This document shows positions 49,554-58,833 of a DNA stretch of 64,000 nt, piece after piece (positions within the stretch are counted from its first letter, which is position 1; each line of letters starts with the position of its first letter). Where the stretch lies: contig JAFSIS010000070.1 in NCBI GenBank assembly GCA_017439665.1, positions 62,001 to 126,000 of the forward strand, written 5' to 3'. A program made the translations under genes and the position numbers. This stretch comes from Lachnospiraceae bacterium. Its GTDB lineage: Bacteria; Bacillota; Clostridia; Lachnospirales; Lachnospiraceae. The notes below the pieces were generated by a model, which worked only from the letters and a program-made list of their open reading frames with translations, was not told the DNA's origin and did no database searches.

Positions 49554-50264
49554 GTGAAGCCGAAAAAGATTATCGATCTGTTGTTTCCAAAAAGATGCAG
49601 TATCTGTGATACTGTTCTTCCCTTTTTACAGGGAGAGGAAGGGATATGCGGGAAATGTAAGAAAGGGATCCGCTATTTAACGGGTTCTTTATGCTTAAAA
49701 TGCGGGAAGGCCGTAAAAGAGGAAGAGGAATACTGTTACGACTGCAGCCATAAAAGTCATTTATTCGTTCAGGGAGCAGCACTTTTTCCCTATGAGTATA
49801 TCCGTGCATCCCTGTACCGTTTTAAGTATAGCGGAAGGCAGGAGTATGCCGGATTCTATGCGAAACAGATGGCAGAGAGGCTGACGCCTCTGGTCAGACG
49901 GTGGCGGCCCCAGGCTTTGGTTCCTGTGCCCATGTACAGAAGAAAAAAACGTCTGCGAGGCTATAATCAGGCAGAAGTTCTGGCAGCAGAGCTTTCAAAA
50001 ATCTGGAATATACCAGTAGAGAAGGGGCTGGTGGTCCGGGTAAAAAATACCCGTCCAATGAAAGAAATTGATGGTGCAGAAAGGCAAAATAATTTGAAAA
50101 AGGCTTTCAAATTGGCTGAAAATGATGTAAAATTGAATACAATTCTAGTAATAGATGATATCTATACTACCGGCAGTACAGTTGATGCCGTAACCAAAGT
50201 ATGCCATGAGGCAGGAATCAGAAAGGTGTACGTTCTTTCTGTATCCATCGGCCATGGATGTTAA
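49554..50264 (+). CDS. comFC: ComF family protein
   Basis: 236 residues. An N-terminal zinc-binding part (LFPKRCSICDTVLPFL, CGKCKKG, CLKCGKAV, YCYDCSHK) and a C-terminal phosphoribosyltransferase-like domain (VLVIDDIYTTGSTVDAVTKV). In Bacillus ComFC aids DNA uptake. GTG start directly after the recD2 stop. yvyF follows, the Bacillus gene order. Confidence 0.9.
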   Translation: MKPKKIIDLLFPKRCSICDTVLPFLQGEEGICGKCKKGIRYLTGSLCLKCGKAVKEEEEYCYDCSHKSHLFVQGAALFPYEYIRASLYRFKYSGRQEYAGFYAKQMAERLTPLVRRWRPQALVPVPMYRRKKRLRGYNQAEVLAAELSKIWNIPVEKGLVVRVKNTRPMKEIDGAERQNNLKKAFKLAENDVKLNTILVIDDIYTTGSTVDAVTKVCHEAGIRKVYVLSVSIGHGC

Positions 50265-50284
50265 GAGACAAGGAGGAAATGACC

Positions 50285-50695
50285 ATGAATGTCAGAAATT
50301 GTCGGAAATGTAAACGCTTGTTTAACTACGTAATGGGGCCTGTACTCTGTGCCGCCTGCAGGGAAGAAGAAGAGCAGAAGTTCCAGGATGTAAAGAAGTA
50401 TATCCAGGACAATATCCATACCGGTATCCATGAGGTTGCAGAAGCCTGTGATGTAAGTGTAAAACAGATTCAGCAGTGGGTAAGAGAAGAAAGGCTGGTT
50501 TTCTCCGATGATTCACCTATGGGACTTAACTGCGAACGCTGCGGTACAATGATCAAGAGCGGTAAATACTGTGCCAAATGTAAAGCAGAGCTGACCAACA
50601 CCCTGAACAATGCAATCGGTAAACGAGGCTCCTTTACACCGCCTCCGCAGCCCACAAGGGACGGTGCCAGAATGCGTTATCTGGATCGAAATTAA
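50285..50695 (+). CDS. YvyF-like flagellar operon protein
   Basis: 136 residues with two zinc-ribbon halves (NCRKCKRLFNYVMGPVLCAA, then LNCERCGTMIKSGKYCAKCK) around an HTH-like part (IHEVAEACDVSVKQIQQWVR). This matches the family TIGR03826 next to comFC. ATG 50285 follows AGGAGGAAATGACC. Probable regulator of flagellar genes (inference). Confidence 0.82.
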   Translation: MNVRNCRKCKRLFNYVMGPVLCAACREEEEQKFQDVKKYIQDNIHTGIHEVAEACDVSVKQIQQWVREERLVFSDDSPMGLNCERCGTMIKSGKYCAKCKAELTNTLNNAIGKRGSFTPPPQPTRDGARMRYLDRN

Positions 50696-50711
50696 AGAAG
50701 GACAAAAGGGC

Positions 50712-51104
50712 ATGATTAATGAGGAAAGAGTCAGGCTGATGACACGGATGGCTGCTTACGAGGAGAATGAGTTTCGTAAGCATAAGGCTGTGGTGGGATT
50801 TTTCAGAGCTGATTATATCAGCTTGCAGGTGGTAAAAACCGTAATCTCCACCACAATAGCCTATGCCATCCTGCTGGGCCTGTATATTATGTATGATTTT
50901 GAGAAATTTATGAAGGATATTTACCAGATGGATATGGTTTCTTTCATCAAAACGGTAGCTATTCTTTATTTGGTTATGCTGGGGATATTTCTGTTGGTTA
51001 CTTATGCACTGTCGCTCTATCGGTATAACCGCTCATTGCAGAGTACGAAGCTGTACTACGGCAATTTGAAAAAATTATCCCATCTGTACGGGGAAGAGGA
51101 ATAA
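50712..51104 (+). CDS. Small membrane protein, function unknown
   Basis: 130 residues with two membrane helices (TVISTTIAYAILLGLYIMY and TVAILYLVMLGIFLLVTYAL). N-terminal MINEERVRLMTRMAAYEENE and a C-terminal cytoplasmic end with LKKLSHLYGEE. Start ATG 50712 follows AAAAGGGC. It lies between yvyF and another membrane protein before cdaA. No family recognised. Confidence 0.7.
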   Translation: MINEERVRLMTRMAAYEENEFRKHKAVVGFFRADYISLQVVKTVISTTIAYAILLGLYIMYDFEKFMKDIYQMDMVSFIKTVAILYLVMLGIFLLVTYALSLYRYNRSLQSTKLYYGNLKKLSHLYGEEE

Positions 51105-51128
51105 TAAGGAGAACAAAAAGAAGTATTC

Positions 51129-52160
51129 ATGTCGAGCTTACTGGAAATAAGAGAAACAATTAAACAATTCTACTGTAAAAATGAGGTATATGTTAATCCC
51201 ATCCTGAAGTTTCTGGCAGCCTTGGTTGCTTTACTGATGATTAATGCCAGTATGGGATATATGGAAGTATTAAACAGTGCAGTGATCGTACTGGTGGTCG
51301 CGCTGATGTGCTCTTTTATGCCCAGGAATTTTGTTGTACTGATATCTGCACTCTTTGTTCTTATGCATACCTATGCGTTATCCATGGAGTGTGCCATCGT
51401 CGTTCTTGCTGTATTTGTTCTGATGTTCCTGTTGTACTTCAGGTTTACCCCGAAGGATACGAAGATCGTACTTCTTACCCCCTTGCTTTTTGTGGTGAAG
51501 ATTCCTTATGTTATGCCGGTTGCGGTAGGTCTTTTAGGGGGACCGATATCCATCATTGCAGTAAGCTGTGGTGTAGTGGTACGTTTTATGATCCGGTTCA
51601 TGAAGGACAATTTTGCCACTTTCTCGGCGGAGGATGCCCAGACCGGCAGCCAGAAATTCAGGCTGATGATCGATGGGATCCTGGACAATAAGGCTATGCT
51701 GGTGACGATCATCGTGTTTGCGGTGACCACCATTCTGGTTTATACCATAAGGAGACTTTCTGCAGACCATGCATGGAGCATTGCCATTATGGTAGGAATT
51801 GCCTGCAATGCGGTGCTTTTACTGGTTTGTGAATTTCTGCTGGATCTGAATCTTTCCGTACTGGAAATCCTTCTGGGAAATGTAGTGGCTCTGTTTGTTT
51901 GTCAGGTCATTCGTTTGATGGAATTTAATGTAGACTACGGGCGTACGGAAACGGTACAGTTTGAGGATGATGAATACTATTATTACGTAAAGGCTGTTCC
52001 TAAAAATACGGTTGCGGTGTCAGAGAAGAAAGTCAAACGGATCAACAAGCAGCAGAAAAACAAGACCGTAAAACCGGTAAAAAAGGTAAGCACAATAAAG
52101 ACTGCTCACGGGGTATCCCGGACAACGGCAAGCAAAGTTGAAGACAGGAATAAACAGTAG
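51129..52160 (+). CDS. Multipass membrane protein upstream of cdaA, function unknown
   Basis: 343 residues with seven or more hydrophobic helices (VNPILKFLAALVALLMINAS, VVLAVFVLMFLLYF, IVFAVTTILVYTI, GIACNAVLLLVCEFLLDLNL) and a cytoplasmic tail that is acidic, then lysine-rich (EKKVKRINKQQKNKTVKPVK). It precedes cdaA by 17 bases, so it may share its operon. Not recognised. Confidence 0.65.
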   Translation: MSSLLEIRETIKQFYCKNEVYVNPILKFLAALVALLMINASMGYMEVLNSAVIVLVVALMCSFMPRNFVVLISALFVLMHTYALSMECAIVVLAVFVLMFLLYFRFTPKDTKIVLLTPLLFVVKIPYVMPVAVGLLGGPISIIAVSCGVVVRFMIRFMKDNFATFSAEDAQTGSQKFRLMIDGILDNKAMLVTIIVFAVTTILVYTIRRLSADHAWSIAIMVGIACNAVLLLVCEFLLDLNLSVLEILLGNVVALFVCQVIRLMEFNVDYGRTETVQFEDDEYYYYVKAVPKNTVAVSEKKVKRINKQQKNKTVKPVKKVSTIKTAHGVSRTTASKVEDRNKQ

Positions 52161-52177
52161 GACAGGACTGACGATTA

Positions 52178-53065
52178 ATGGAGCAGATTTTAACGTTTTT
52201 TGAAAGCAATCCAAGTTTTCATATCCCCAGCGTGGGTATAATTGATGTGGTGGAAATTGCCATCATTTCCTTTGTGGTATACCACATCCTGTTATGGATG
52301 AGGGCTACCCGTGCATGGTCATTGATGAAGGGAATAGCCTTTATTACGATCATGTTTGTTTTGGCTGCTCTTTTTGAGATGAATACGATTATCTGGATTG
52401 CCCAGAATGTGGTTTACCTTGGTGTGATCGCTGTCATTGTGGTCCTTCAGCCGGAGTTAAGGAAGGCATTGGAGACACTGGGCAAAAAGAATTTTTTCGG
52501 GGCCTTTCTGCCGGTAGATTTTAACCGGACAGATGAAGGTCTTTTTTCAGATAGGACGATTCGTGAAGTTACCAAGGCCTGTGTGGAGATGGCCAAGGTA
52601 AAAACAGGGGCTCTGATCGTGATCAGCCAGTATGATAATCTGAATGAATATGAAAATACAGGTATTGAAGTAGATGGTGTAGTGACCAGTCAGCTGTTGA
52701 TCAATATCTTTGAACACAATACACCGCTTCATGATGGGGCGGTAATCATAGAGGGAAACAGAATTCATTCAGCAACCTGTTATCTGCCTCTTTCAGATAA
52801 CATGGAATTGAGTAAGGATCTGGGAACCAGACACCGGGCCGGTGTGGGTATATCGGAGGCAACGGATTCCCTTACCCTGATTGTGTCGGAGGAGACCGGT
52901 AAGATCAGTGTAGCCTACAAAGGGGAATTGTACAGAGGATTAAGAGGCGAGGATATAGAACGCTATCTGACGAAAATCCAGAATAAGCCTGTGGAAGAAA
53001 AGAAGAGAAGGATTTTTAAAGTGAAGATGAAGGATAGCGAGAAGGGAAAACAGGCACAGGAATGA
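52178..53065 (+). CDS. cdaA: Diadenylate cyclase CdaA
   Basis: 295 residues. Membrane helices (IIDVVEIAIISFVVYHILLW and GIAFITIMFVLAALF) precede the DAC domain, with catalytic PLHDGAVII (DGA) and TRHRAGVG (RHR) motifs. Makes cyclic di-AMP. The next gene, cdaR, overlaps by four bases and glmM follows, the standard cdaA operon. Confidence 0.96.
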   Translation: MEQILTFFESNPSFHIPSVGIIDVVEIAIISFVVYHILLWMRATRAWSLMKGIAFITIMFVLAALFEMNTIIWIAQNVVYLGVIAVIVVLQPELRKALETLGKKNFFGAFLPVDFNRTDEGLFSDRTIREVTKACVEMAKVKTGALIVISQYDNLNEYENTGIEVDGVVTSQLLINIFEHNTPLHDGAVIIEGNRIHSATCYLPLSDNMELSKDLGTRHRAGVGISEATDSLTLIVSEETGKISVAYKGELYRGLRGEDIERYLTKIQNKPVEEKKRRIFKVKMKDSEKGKQAQE

Positions 53066-54333
53066 AAGAAAAGCTGACGAAAAATCTTAATCTGAAAATT
53101 ATTGCTGTTCTGTTTTCTGTGGGTATATGGGTGATTTCCATCAATATCAATGATCCATACCAGAGTAAAACCTATTCGGTAACGGTTCAGCTTTTGAATA
53201 TGGCTTCTATGACCAGTGCAGGAAAGTACGTGGAAATTCTGGATGATTCCGATGAGATTACGGTAAGTGTACGGGCCAACCGTTCCGTACTGGACAGTTT
53301 CTCTGCGTCCAATATCCTGGCTACTGCCGATCTGACGGAGATTGACGCCAATAATCAGGTTCCCATCAAACTGAATACGACCAGAATAAGCGGCAGCAAG
53401 ATTGAGAGCATGCGTTCAGAGAATACCAATGTATCTCTTAAGGTAGAGGATATTAAACGAGTCCAGAAAAGTATTGAGATCAATGTAAAAAATGATCCGG
53501 CAGAGGGCTATATTCTGGGTGAGGCGGATGCGCAGCAGAATGCATTGAAGATCTCAGGGCCGGAATCGGTGGTAGATAAGGTGGCAAAGGCAGCAGTAAC
53601 CTTCGATCTGGAAGGTGCTGCGGACGATGTCAGTATGCTTTTACCCATAGAGCTTTACAGTGAGACGGGAGACCGGATCATTGACAGCCGTTTGACTACA
53701 AGTATTAATGAGGTCCAATGTGTGGCAACTATCCTTGCGGCAAAGGAAGTGCCTCTTAAGTTTGTGGTAAACGGAATTGCTGCAGAGGGCTATGGCTGGA
53801 CCGGAGTGGTAGAAGGTGAACCTTCTTCCATTATGATCGCGGCAAGACCCAATGTACTGAAGAATATTAATACTATTGAGATTCCGGACGCTGTCGATGT
53901 TTCCAATGCCAAGGCAGATGTTCGGTCATCTATCGATTTAAAGAAATATCTCCCGGAGGGTGTCAGCTTTGCGGAAAGCAGCTTTAATGGAAGAGTTGAT
54001 GTAACGGCCTATATAGAGAAGCGGGTTAGCCGCGAAGCAGAGTTTGACAGTAAAATGATCCAGGTGATCAATGTACCGGAGGGAATGGAAGGCAGGGCTT
54101 ATGTCAGTGCTCAGACCGTTACGGTTACTTATATGGGGCTTGAATCCGTAATGAACCAGCTAAAAGAGGATGAGGTTCAGGCTTATCTGGATATCAAAGC
54201 CTATATGGAATATTTGGACCTGAAAGAAATTGAAGAAGGAACCTATACCCTCTGGGTAAATTTTGAACTTCCGGAGGGCATAACGATAAAAGAAGACATT
54301 GAAATTGAAGTAGAGATTTTCAACGCAGAATAA
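53062..54333 (+). CDS. cdaR: CdaA regulator CdaR (YbbR-domain protein)
   Basis: 423 residues. N-terminal anchor (LNLKIIAVLFSVGIWVISIN) and repeated YbbR domains (VQKSIEINVKNDPAEGYILG, TILAAKEVPLKFVVNGIAAE and others). Binds and controls CdaA from the cell-surface side. No catalytic motif. Overlaps cdaA. Confidence 0.92.
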   Translation: MKEKLTKNLNLKIIAVLFSVGIWVISININDPYQSKTYSVTVQLLNMASMTSAGKYVEILDDSDEITVSVRANRSVLDSFSASNILATADLTEIDANNQVPIKLNTTRISGSKIESMRSENTNVSLKVEDIKRVQKSIEINVKNDPAEGYILGEADAQQNALKISGPESVVDKVAKAAVTFDLEGAADDVSMLLPIELYSETGDRIIDSRLTTSINEVQCVATILAAKEVPLKFVVNGIAAEGYGWTGVVEGEPSSIMIAARPNVLKNINTIEIPDAVDVSNAKADVRSSIDLKKYLPEGVSFAESSFNGRVDVTAYIEKRVSREAEFDSKMIQVINVPEGMEGRAYVSAQTVTVTYMGLESVMNQLKEDEVQAYLDIKAYMEYLDLKEIEEGTYTLWVNFELPEGITIKEDIEIEVEIFNAE

Positions 54334-54335
54334 GA

Positions 54336-54360
54336 GTCGTGAAGGCGGCAGAATGAGAGG
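54336..54360 (+). promoter_or_regulatory. Hairpin-AGAATGAGAGG leader element of glmM
   Basis: GTCGT (54336-54340), loop GAAG, GCGGC (54345-54349), then AGAATGAGAGG and ATG 54366. Two stem pairs are T-G here, but the 5-bp stem holds. Same downstream bases as at glnN. Confidence 0.5.
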
Positions 54361-54365
54361 AAATG

Positions 54366-55715
54366 ATGGCAAGATTATTTGGAACAGATGGAGTTCGTGG
54401 TGTGGCAAATGAGGAATTGACACCCTTGATGGCCATGCAGCTGGGGCAGGCCGGAGCATATGTACTAACCAAAGAAACGCAGCATAAACCTACGATCATG
54501 GTAGGATGTGATACCAGAATTTCAGGAGATATGCTGGCCAATGCTCTGATGGCAGGTGCCTGCAGTGTGGGTGCCAATGCAGTGTATGTGGGAGTTATTC
54601 CTACACCGGCAGTAGCCTATCTGACAAAAAAATATAAGGTAGATGCAGGGGTGGTTATCTCCGCTTCTCACAACCCGGTGGAATTTAATGGAATTAAATT
54701 CTTCAACAGTGAGGGCTATAAGCTTCCGGATGAGCTGGAGGATGAGATTGAAGCTTTGATCAAAAGTAATATGGCCGGAGTGAAGTTCCCTACCGGTTCC
54801 GGTGTAGGTAAGATCAAATATCGTACTGATGCCAGAGAAGAGTATATTAATCATGCAGTACAGTCTGTTCCGGTGGACTTAAGCAATATGAAAATTGTGG
54901 TAGACTGTGCAGAGGGAGCCTCCTACTATACCTCTATTGAGGCAATAAAGGATCTGGGAGGCCAGGTCATCGCGATTCACAATAACCCTGACGGAACCAA
55001 TATCAATGCTAACTGCGGCTCAACCCATATGGAAGAGCTGCAGGCCAGAGTAGTCTATGAAAAAGCCCATGTGGGTCTTGCCTTCGACGGAGACGCGGAC
55101 CGTCTTCTGGCAGTAGATGAGAATGGAAAGGTAGTAGATGGAGATCAGATCATGGCCATCGTAGGAAATCATATGAGGGCTCATGGAAAGTTAAAAAATG
55201 ACACCATTGTTGCCACGGTGATGAGTAATCTGGGCTTTTATCTGATGGCTAAGGAACAGGGGCTGACCATTGAGCAGACCAAGGTGGGTGACCGCTATGT
55301 TCTTGAGCGGATGAAGGAAATCGATGCCAGCCTGGGAGGAGAGCAGTCAGGCCATGTCATTTTCCTGGAGGAGAATACTACGGGAGACGGTCTCCTCAGC
55401 GCACTCCATCTTTTACAGGTTATGGTAGAGACGAAGAAGCCTTTGTCCGAGCTGGCTTCTATCATGAACGTTCTGCCTCAGGCTCTTGTCAATGCCAGGG
55501 TGCCTAATCATAAAAAAGAAAACTATATGGATTATCCCGAAATAGCAGAGGCCATAGCCAGGCTGGAGAAAAAATTTGCAGGAGAAGGGAGGGTTCTCAT
55601 CCGTCCTTCCGGAACGGAACCCAAGGTCAGAGTAATGATCGAAGGAAAGGATCAGCAGGTGATCGAAGAGGAAGCAAAGAAACTGGCAGAACTCATCCAG
55701 AATACAATGCTTTAA
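54366..55715 (+). CDS. glmM: Phosphoglucosamine mutase
   Basis: 449 residues. MARLFGTDGVRGVANEELTP at the start, the phosphoserine loop VVISASHNPVEFNGIKFF, metal loop AFDGDADRLLAVDENG, and IRPSGTEPKVRVM at the end. Makes glucosamine-1-phosphate for peptidoglycan. ATG 54366 is chosen by homology and spacing. c-di-AMP synthesis and cell-wall supply are encoded together. Confidence 0.97.
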   Translation: MARLFGTDGVRGVANEELTPLMAMQLGQAGAYVLTKETQHKPTIMVGCDTRISGDMLANALMAGACSVGANAVYVGVIPTPAVAYLTKKYKVDAGVVISASHNPVEFNGIKFFNSEGYKLPDELEDEIEALIKSNMAGVKFPTGSGVGKIKYRTDAREEYINHAVQSVPVDLSNMKIVVDCAEGASYYTSIEAIKDLGGQVIAIHNNPDGTNINANCGSTHMEELQARVVYEKAHVGLAFDGDADRLLAVDENGKVVDGDQIMAIVGNHMRAHGKLKNDTIVATVMSNLGFYLMAKEQGLTIEQTKVGDRYVLERMKEIDASLGGEQSGHVIFLEENTTGDGLLSALHLLQVMVETKKPLSELASIMNVLPQALVNARVPNHKKENYMDYPEIAEAIARLEKKFAGEGRVLIRPSGTEPKVRVMIEGKDQQVIEEEAKKLAELIQNTML

Positions 55716-55721
55716 AATAGC

Positions 55722-55750
55722 TTGAGGAAAAACCTGAGATATGTTATCAT
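55722..55750 (+). promoter_or_regulatory. Promoter of ptsH
   Basis: TTGAGG (55722-55727), a 17-base spacer and TATCAT (55745-55750). Confidence 0.6.
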
Positions 55751-55800
55751 ATAAATAGTGCCAACAGAGCAGTTTCGGGTTAGAAATCGGAGGTATGGGA

Positions 55801-56064
55801 ATGGTAAGCCAGAAGGTAGTTATCAAGAACCCAACAGGTCTGCACCTAAGACCGGCAGGTATCCTATGTAAAGAAGCAATGCAGTATAAATCATTGATTA
55901 CATTCACATACAGGGGAAATACAGCGAATGCTAAAAGTGTACTTAGCGTATTAGGTGCATGTATTAAATGCGGGGACGAAATAGAGTTGATTTGTGAAGG
56001 TGAGGACGAAGCCGAAGCTTTACAATCACTTGTCGCAGCTGTAGAAAATGGTTTAGGAGAATAA
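55801..56064 (+). CDS. ptsH: HPr phosphocarrier protein
   Basis: 87 residues. From ATG 55801, histidine 15 lies in NPTGLHLRPAG and serine 46 in NAKSVLSVLG, both at canonical positions, so this start is better than ATG 55795, which is one base after the AGG site. Carries phosphate in the sugar PTS and, via Ser46, catabolite control. No ptsI is adjacent. Contrast with the two histidine-less HPr-like proteins at 4316 and 24968. Confidence 0.95.
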   Translation: MVSQKVVIKNPTGLHLRPAGILCKEAMQYKSLITFTYRGNTANAKSVLSVLGACIKCGDEIELICEGEDEAEALQSLVAAVENGLGE

Positions 56065-56070
56065 GATTAA

Positions 56071-56096
56071 GCCCACCTGTATAAGGTGGGCTTTTA
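56071..56096 (+). terminator. Terminator after ptsH
   Basis: GCCCACCT, loop GTATA, AGGTGGGC, then TTTTATTT. Confidence 0.88.
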
Positions 56097-56154
56097 TTTA
56101 TATTAGAATAAAAAAGAAAAATACTGCCTGAGAGTAGAATGGAGGAGATATATT

Positions 56155-57831
56155 ATGTTAAATTTCAGTCGTTACCAAAAGAATCCGGTTCTTGATTATC
56201 CGGAAAGAACCTGGCCGGATAAAGAAATTAGTAAGGCACCGGTATGGTGTAGTGTAGACTTAAGGGATGGAAATCAGGCGCTGATCGATCCTATGGTGGT
56301 ACATGAAAAGCTGGAGATGTTTGAGCATCTGATCAAGCTCGGCTTTAAGGAAATTGAAATAGGCTTTCCGGCAGCCAGCCAGATTGAATTTGATTTTTTA
56401 AGACGCCTCATCGATTGCAGACTGATTCCCGACGATGTTCGTGTACAGGTACTGACCCAGTGTCGTGAAGAGCTGATCGACCGTACCTTTGAAGCTATCG
56501 AAGGCTGTAAGCAGGCTATTGTACATATTTATAATTCCACATCTACCCTGCAAAGAGATGTAGTTTTCGGAATGGAAAAAGACGAGATTATTGATATTGC
56601 TGTTCAGGGAACCAGAATGGTGAAAGAAAGAGCGGCTAAATTCCCCGGAAAGATCATTCTGCAGTATTCTCCGGAAAGCTTTACCGGTACAGAGGTGGAT
56701 TTTGCACTGGAAATCTGTACTGCGGTACAGAAGGAGTGGGGACCTACCAAAGAGAATCCTATGATCATCAACCTTCCTGCTACGGTGGAAATGAATACAC
56801 CTAACGTATATGCTGATCAGATTGAATGGATGAACAGGCATTTTGAAGATAGGGAGAGTATTATTTTAAGTGTCCATCCTCATAATGATCGTGGAACCGG
56901 TGTGGCAGCAGCAGAGCTGGCTCTGATGGCAGGAGCAGATCGTGTGGAGGGAACTCTTTTTGGCAATGGAGAAAGAACGGGTAATGTAGATATTCTGACC
57001 ATCGCCTACAACATGTTCTCTCAGGGAATCAACCCGGAGCTGCACATTGAACAGATCAATGAAATCATTGAAATGTATGAGCGCTGCTGTAAAATTCCCA
57101 TCCATCCCAGGCATCCTTATGCCGGCAAGCTGGTATTTACTGCTTTCTCCGGTTCTCATCAGGATGCGATTAATAAGGGTGTTCATGCTATGCAGGAAAG
57201 AAATCGTCAGTACTGGCAGGTACCCTATCTGCCTATTGATCCGGCAGATATCGGAAGAGAATATGAGCCCATCGTACGGATCAATTCCCAGTCCGGCAAG
57301 GGCGGTGTAGCCTTTATTATGGATACCTATTTTGGCTTCAAGCTTCCTAAAGCAATGCATAAGGAATTTGCCAATGTGATTCAGGAGATTACCGAGAGCA
57401 AGGGAGAGATCTCTCCGGAAGAGATTATGGGCAGATTCAAGGAAGAATATCTGGACAGAAAAGAACCTTTGCATTTCAGAAAGCTTCAGGTTATGGAAAG
57501 CGGTGGGGAAGAAACCGATTTCGATACCAGTGTCAAGGTACTGTATACCGACCACGGGGAGGAAAAACTGCTGGAAGCTGTAGGTAACGGTCCTATTGAT
57601 GCAGTTAAGAGAGGGCTTCATGAAACCCTGGATCTGGATGTAAAGATTCTGGATTACGAGGAACACGCATTGCAGTCCGGTTCCAACTCCCAGGCAGCCG
57701 CCTATATCCATCTGCTGGATACCAATACCGGCCGCGTAACCTACGGTGTGGGAGTAAGCAGCAATATTACCAGAGCCTCTGTACGTGCCATCTTCTCCGC
57801 GCTGAACCGTTTAGGGCTGGGAGAAAAATAA
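56155..57831 (+). CDS. leuA: 2-isopropylmalate synthase
   Basis: 558 residues, first step of leucine synthesis. VWCSVDLRDGNQALIDPM (metal Asp and active site), HPHNDRGTGVAAAELALMAG (metal histidines) and GNVDILTIAYNMFSQG follow; a C-terminal regulatory domain ends in the window. This is the long form of the enzyme (LeuA type 2). Ribosome binding site GGAGGAG. No T-box is visible in its short leader. Confidence 0.95.
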   Translation: MLNFSRYQKNPVLDYPERTWPDKEISKAPVWCSVDLRDGNQALIDPMVVHEKLEMFEHLIKLGFKEIEIGFPAASQIEFDFLRRLIDCRLIPDDVRVQVLTQCREELIDRTFEAIEGCKQAIVHIYNSTSTLQRDVVFGMEKDEIIDIAVQGTRMVKERAAKFPGKIILQYSPESFTGTEVDFALEICTAVQKEWGPTKENPMIINLPATVEMNTPNVYADQIEWMNRHFEDRESIILSVHPHNDRGTGVAAAELALMAGADRVEGTLFGNGERTGNVDILTIAYNMFSQGINPELHIEQINEIIEMYERCCKIPIHPRHPYAGKLVFTAFSGSHQDAINKGVHAMQERNRQYWQVPYLPIDPADIGREYEPIVRINSQSGKGGVAFIMDTYFGFKLPKAMHKEFANVIQEITESKGEISPEEIMGRFKEEYLDRKEPLHFRKLQVMESGGEETDFDTSVKVLYTDHGEEKLLEAVGNGPIDAVKRGLHETLDLDVKILDYEEHALQSGSNSQAAAYIHLLDTNTGRVTYGVGVSSNITRASVRAIFSALNRLGLGEK

Positions 57832-57918
57832 AACTTCGGAGTGCTTCAACAATCTAAGTAAATTTTTTGTTAAATTTTCCGAATATAGATTGACTTTTAG
57901 ACATTTATGAATATACTA

Positions 57919-58020
57919 AAAGATATAACTTATTCAAAATAAGTTATATCTTTATGAGAGTGTATCCCTAGTAGTAATCCTCCCACCATAAGGGAAGTGA
58001 TGAAACTAGGGATATTTTTT
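57919..58020 (+). terminator. Two hairpins after leuA
   Basis: A 15-bp stem (AAAGATATAACTTAT and its complement, 57919-57953) and a second stem TATCCCTAGT (57963-57972) with ACTAGGGATA (58005-58014) followed by T6. The second encloses a small TCCC/GGGA stem. Only 10 bases separate the two. Confidence 0.7.
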
Positions 58021-58052
58021 ACAAAGGAGTTTATGATGATTAGAACAGCTAA

Positions 58053-58700
58053 TATGGAGCCAGGGCAGCCAGGGTACTGGATCCGGTCTTTCTGCTTTCG
58101 GTAAAGGAGTATGAGCCCCTTGTGGAAGCAGCAGAAAAAAGAAAGAATCAGCTTTTGGTGCAGGCAGCAGACGGGAAAAGGGCTCAGCCGGTGGCAGAGA
58201 CAGCAGGAAGGGAAGAAGACCCCTTTATCATGGCCTATCTGTTAAATCCCTCTCCCCAAAAGCGGGCAGTGTGTAAGGAAATACAGCGGCTGCTGGGAGG
58301 GATCAGGATCATCAATGTCAGTGAGAATAGTCCGAAGGAGCGGGAGAAGAACCGTCACATCCTGGAATTTGATCATGTATTGGGAAATATTGAGGTGGAG
58401 GACTGGGTATATTATATGAATAAGGCTGAGTTTGTAGTGACCGATTCCTTCCATGGAACCTGCTTCTCGGTGATTTTTCAGAAACGTTTTCTGGCCTTTG
58501 TCAATCGTCAACCGGGACGATTCCAGGTCTTTGATCAATTCAGCGGCCTGCCTGAAAGAATCATAAAGGCAGAGGATATGGGCATACTGATGGAAAAAAT
58601 AGAATCTTATCTTAAGCCGATTGATTATGAGACGGTGGAAAAGGAGCTGGAAGCAGCCCGGCAGGAATCTCTGGAGTGGCTAAAGAGGCAGCTTGCATGA
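58053..58700 (+). pseudogene. Truncated polysaccharide pyruvyl transferase
   Basis: About 215 codons are open without a start: GARAARVLDPVFLLSVKEYE at the front, YMNKAEFVVTDSFHGTCFSV in the family's C-terminal motif, and KRFLAFVNRQPGRFQVFDQF. The family has about 350-400 residues, so the N-terminal half is lost. Normally the enzyme adds pyruvate ketals to surface sugars. Just upstream, AAGGAG and an ATG at 58033 open a short unrelated frame of 23 codons. Confidence 0.75.
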
Positions 58701-58729
58701 GAGAAAGTTTTGATAATCAAAACTTTTAA

Positions 58730-58758
58730 TTGATTTTTTTAAAGAAATTGCATACAAT
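58730..58758 (+). promoter_or_regulatory. Promoter of the Abi RNA-protein locus
   Basis: TTGATT (58730-58735), exactly 17 bases, and TACAAT (58753-58758). The start would be about 58765. Confidence 0.7.
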
Positions 58759-58762
58759 AGTC

Positions 58763-58816
58763 AGTAACAGAACCCAACACGCCTCTCAACGATGCGGACC
58801 ACGTTGGGTCTTTTAA
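58763..58816 (+). ncRNA. Candidate structured RNA upstream of Abi_2 (abiF-like)
   Basis: ACCCAAC (58772-58778) pairs with GTTGGGT (58803-58809); inside, CGC (58780-58782) can pair with GCG (58794-58796) around a loop, with an asymmetric bulge. TCTTTTAATTT follows, so the hairpin can act as a leaky terminator. Structured RNAs before Abi_2 genes have been reported (abiF RNA); identity with that motif is from memory and unchecked. Confidence 0.5.
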
Positions 58817-58833
58817 TTTGAGGAGAATCTTGT

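Noticed and set aside
56097..56154. T-box or leader peptide before leuA
   Set aside because: The gap is only 58 bases, with no specifier loop, T-box sequence or leucine-rich frame.
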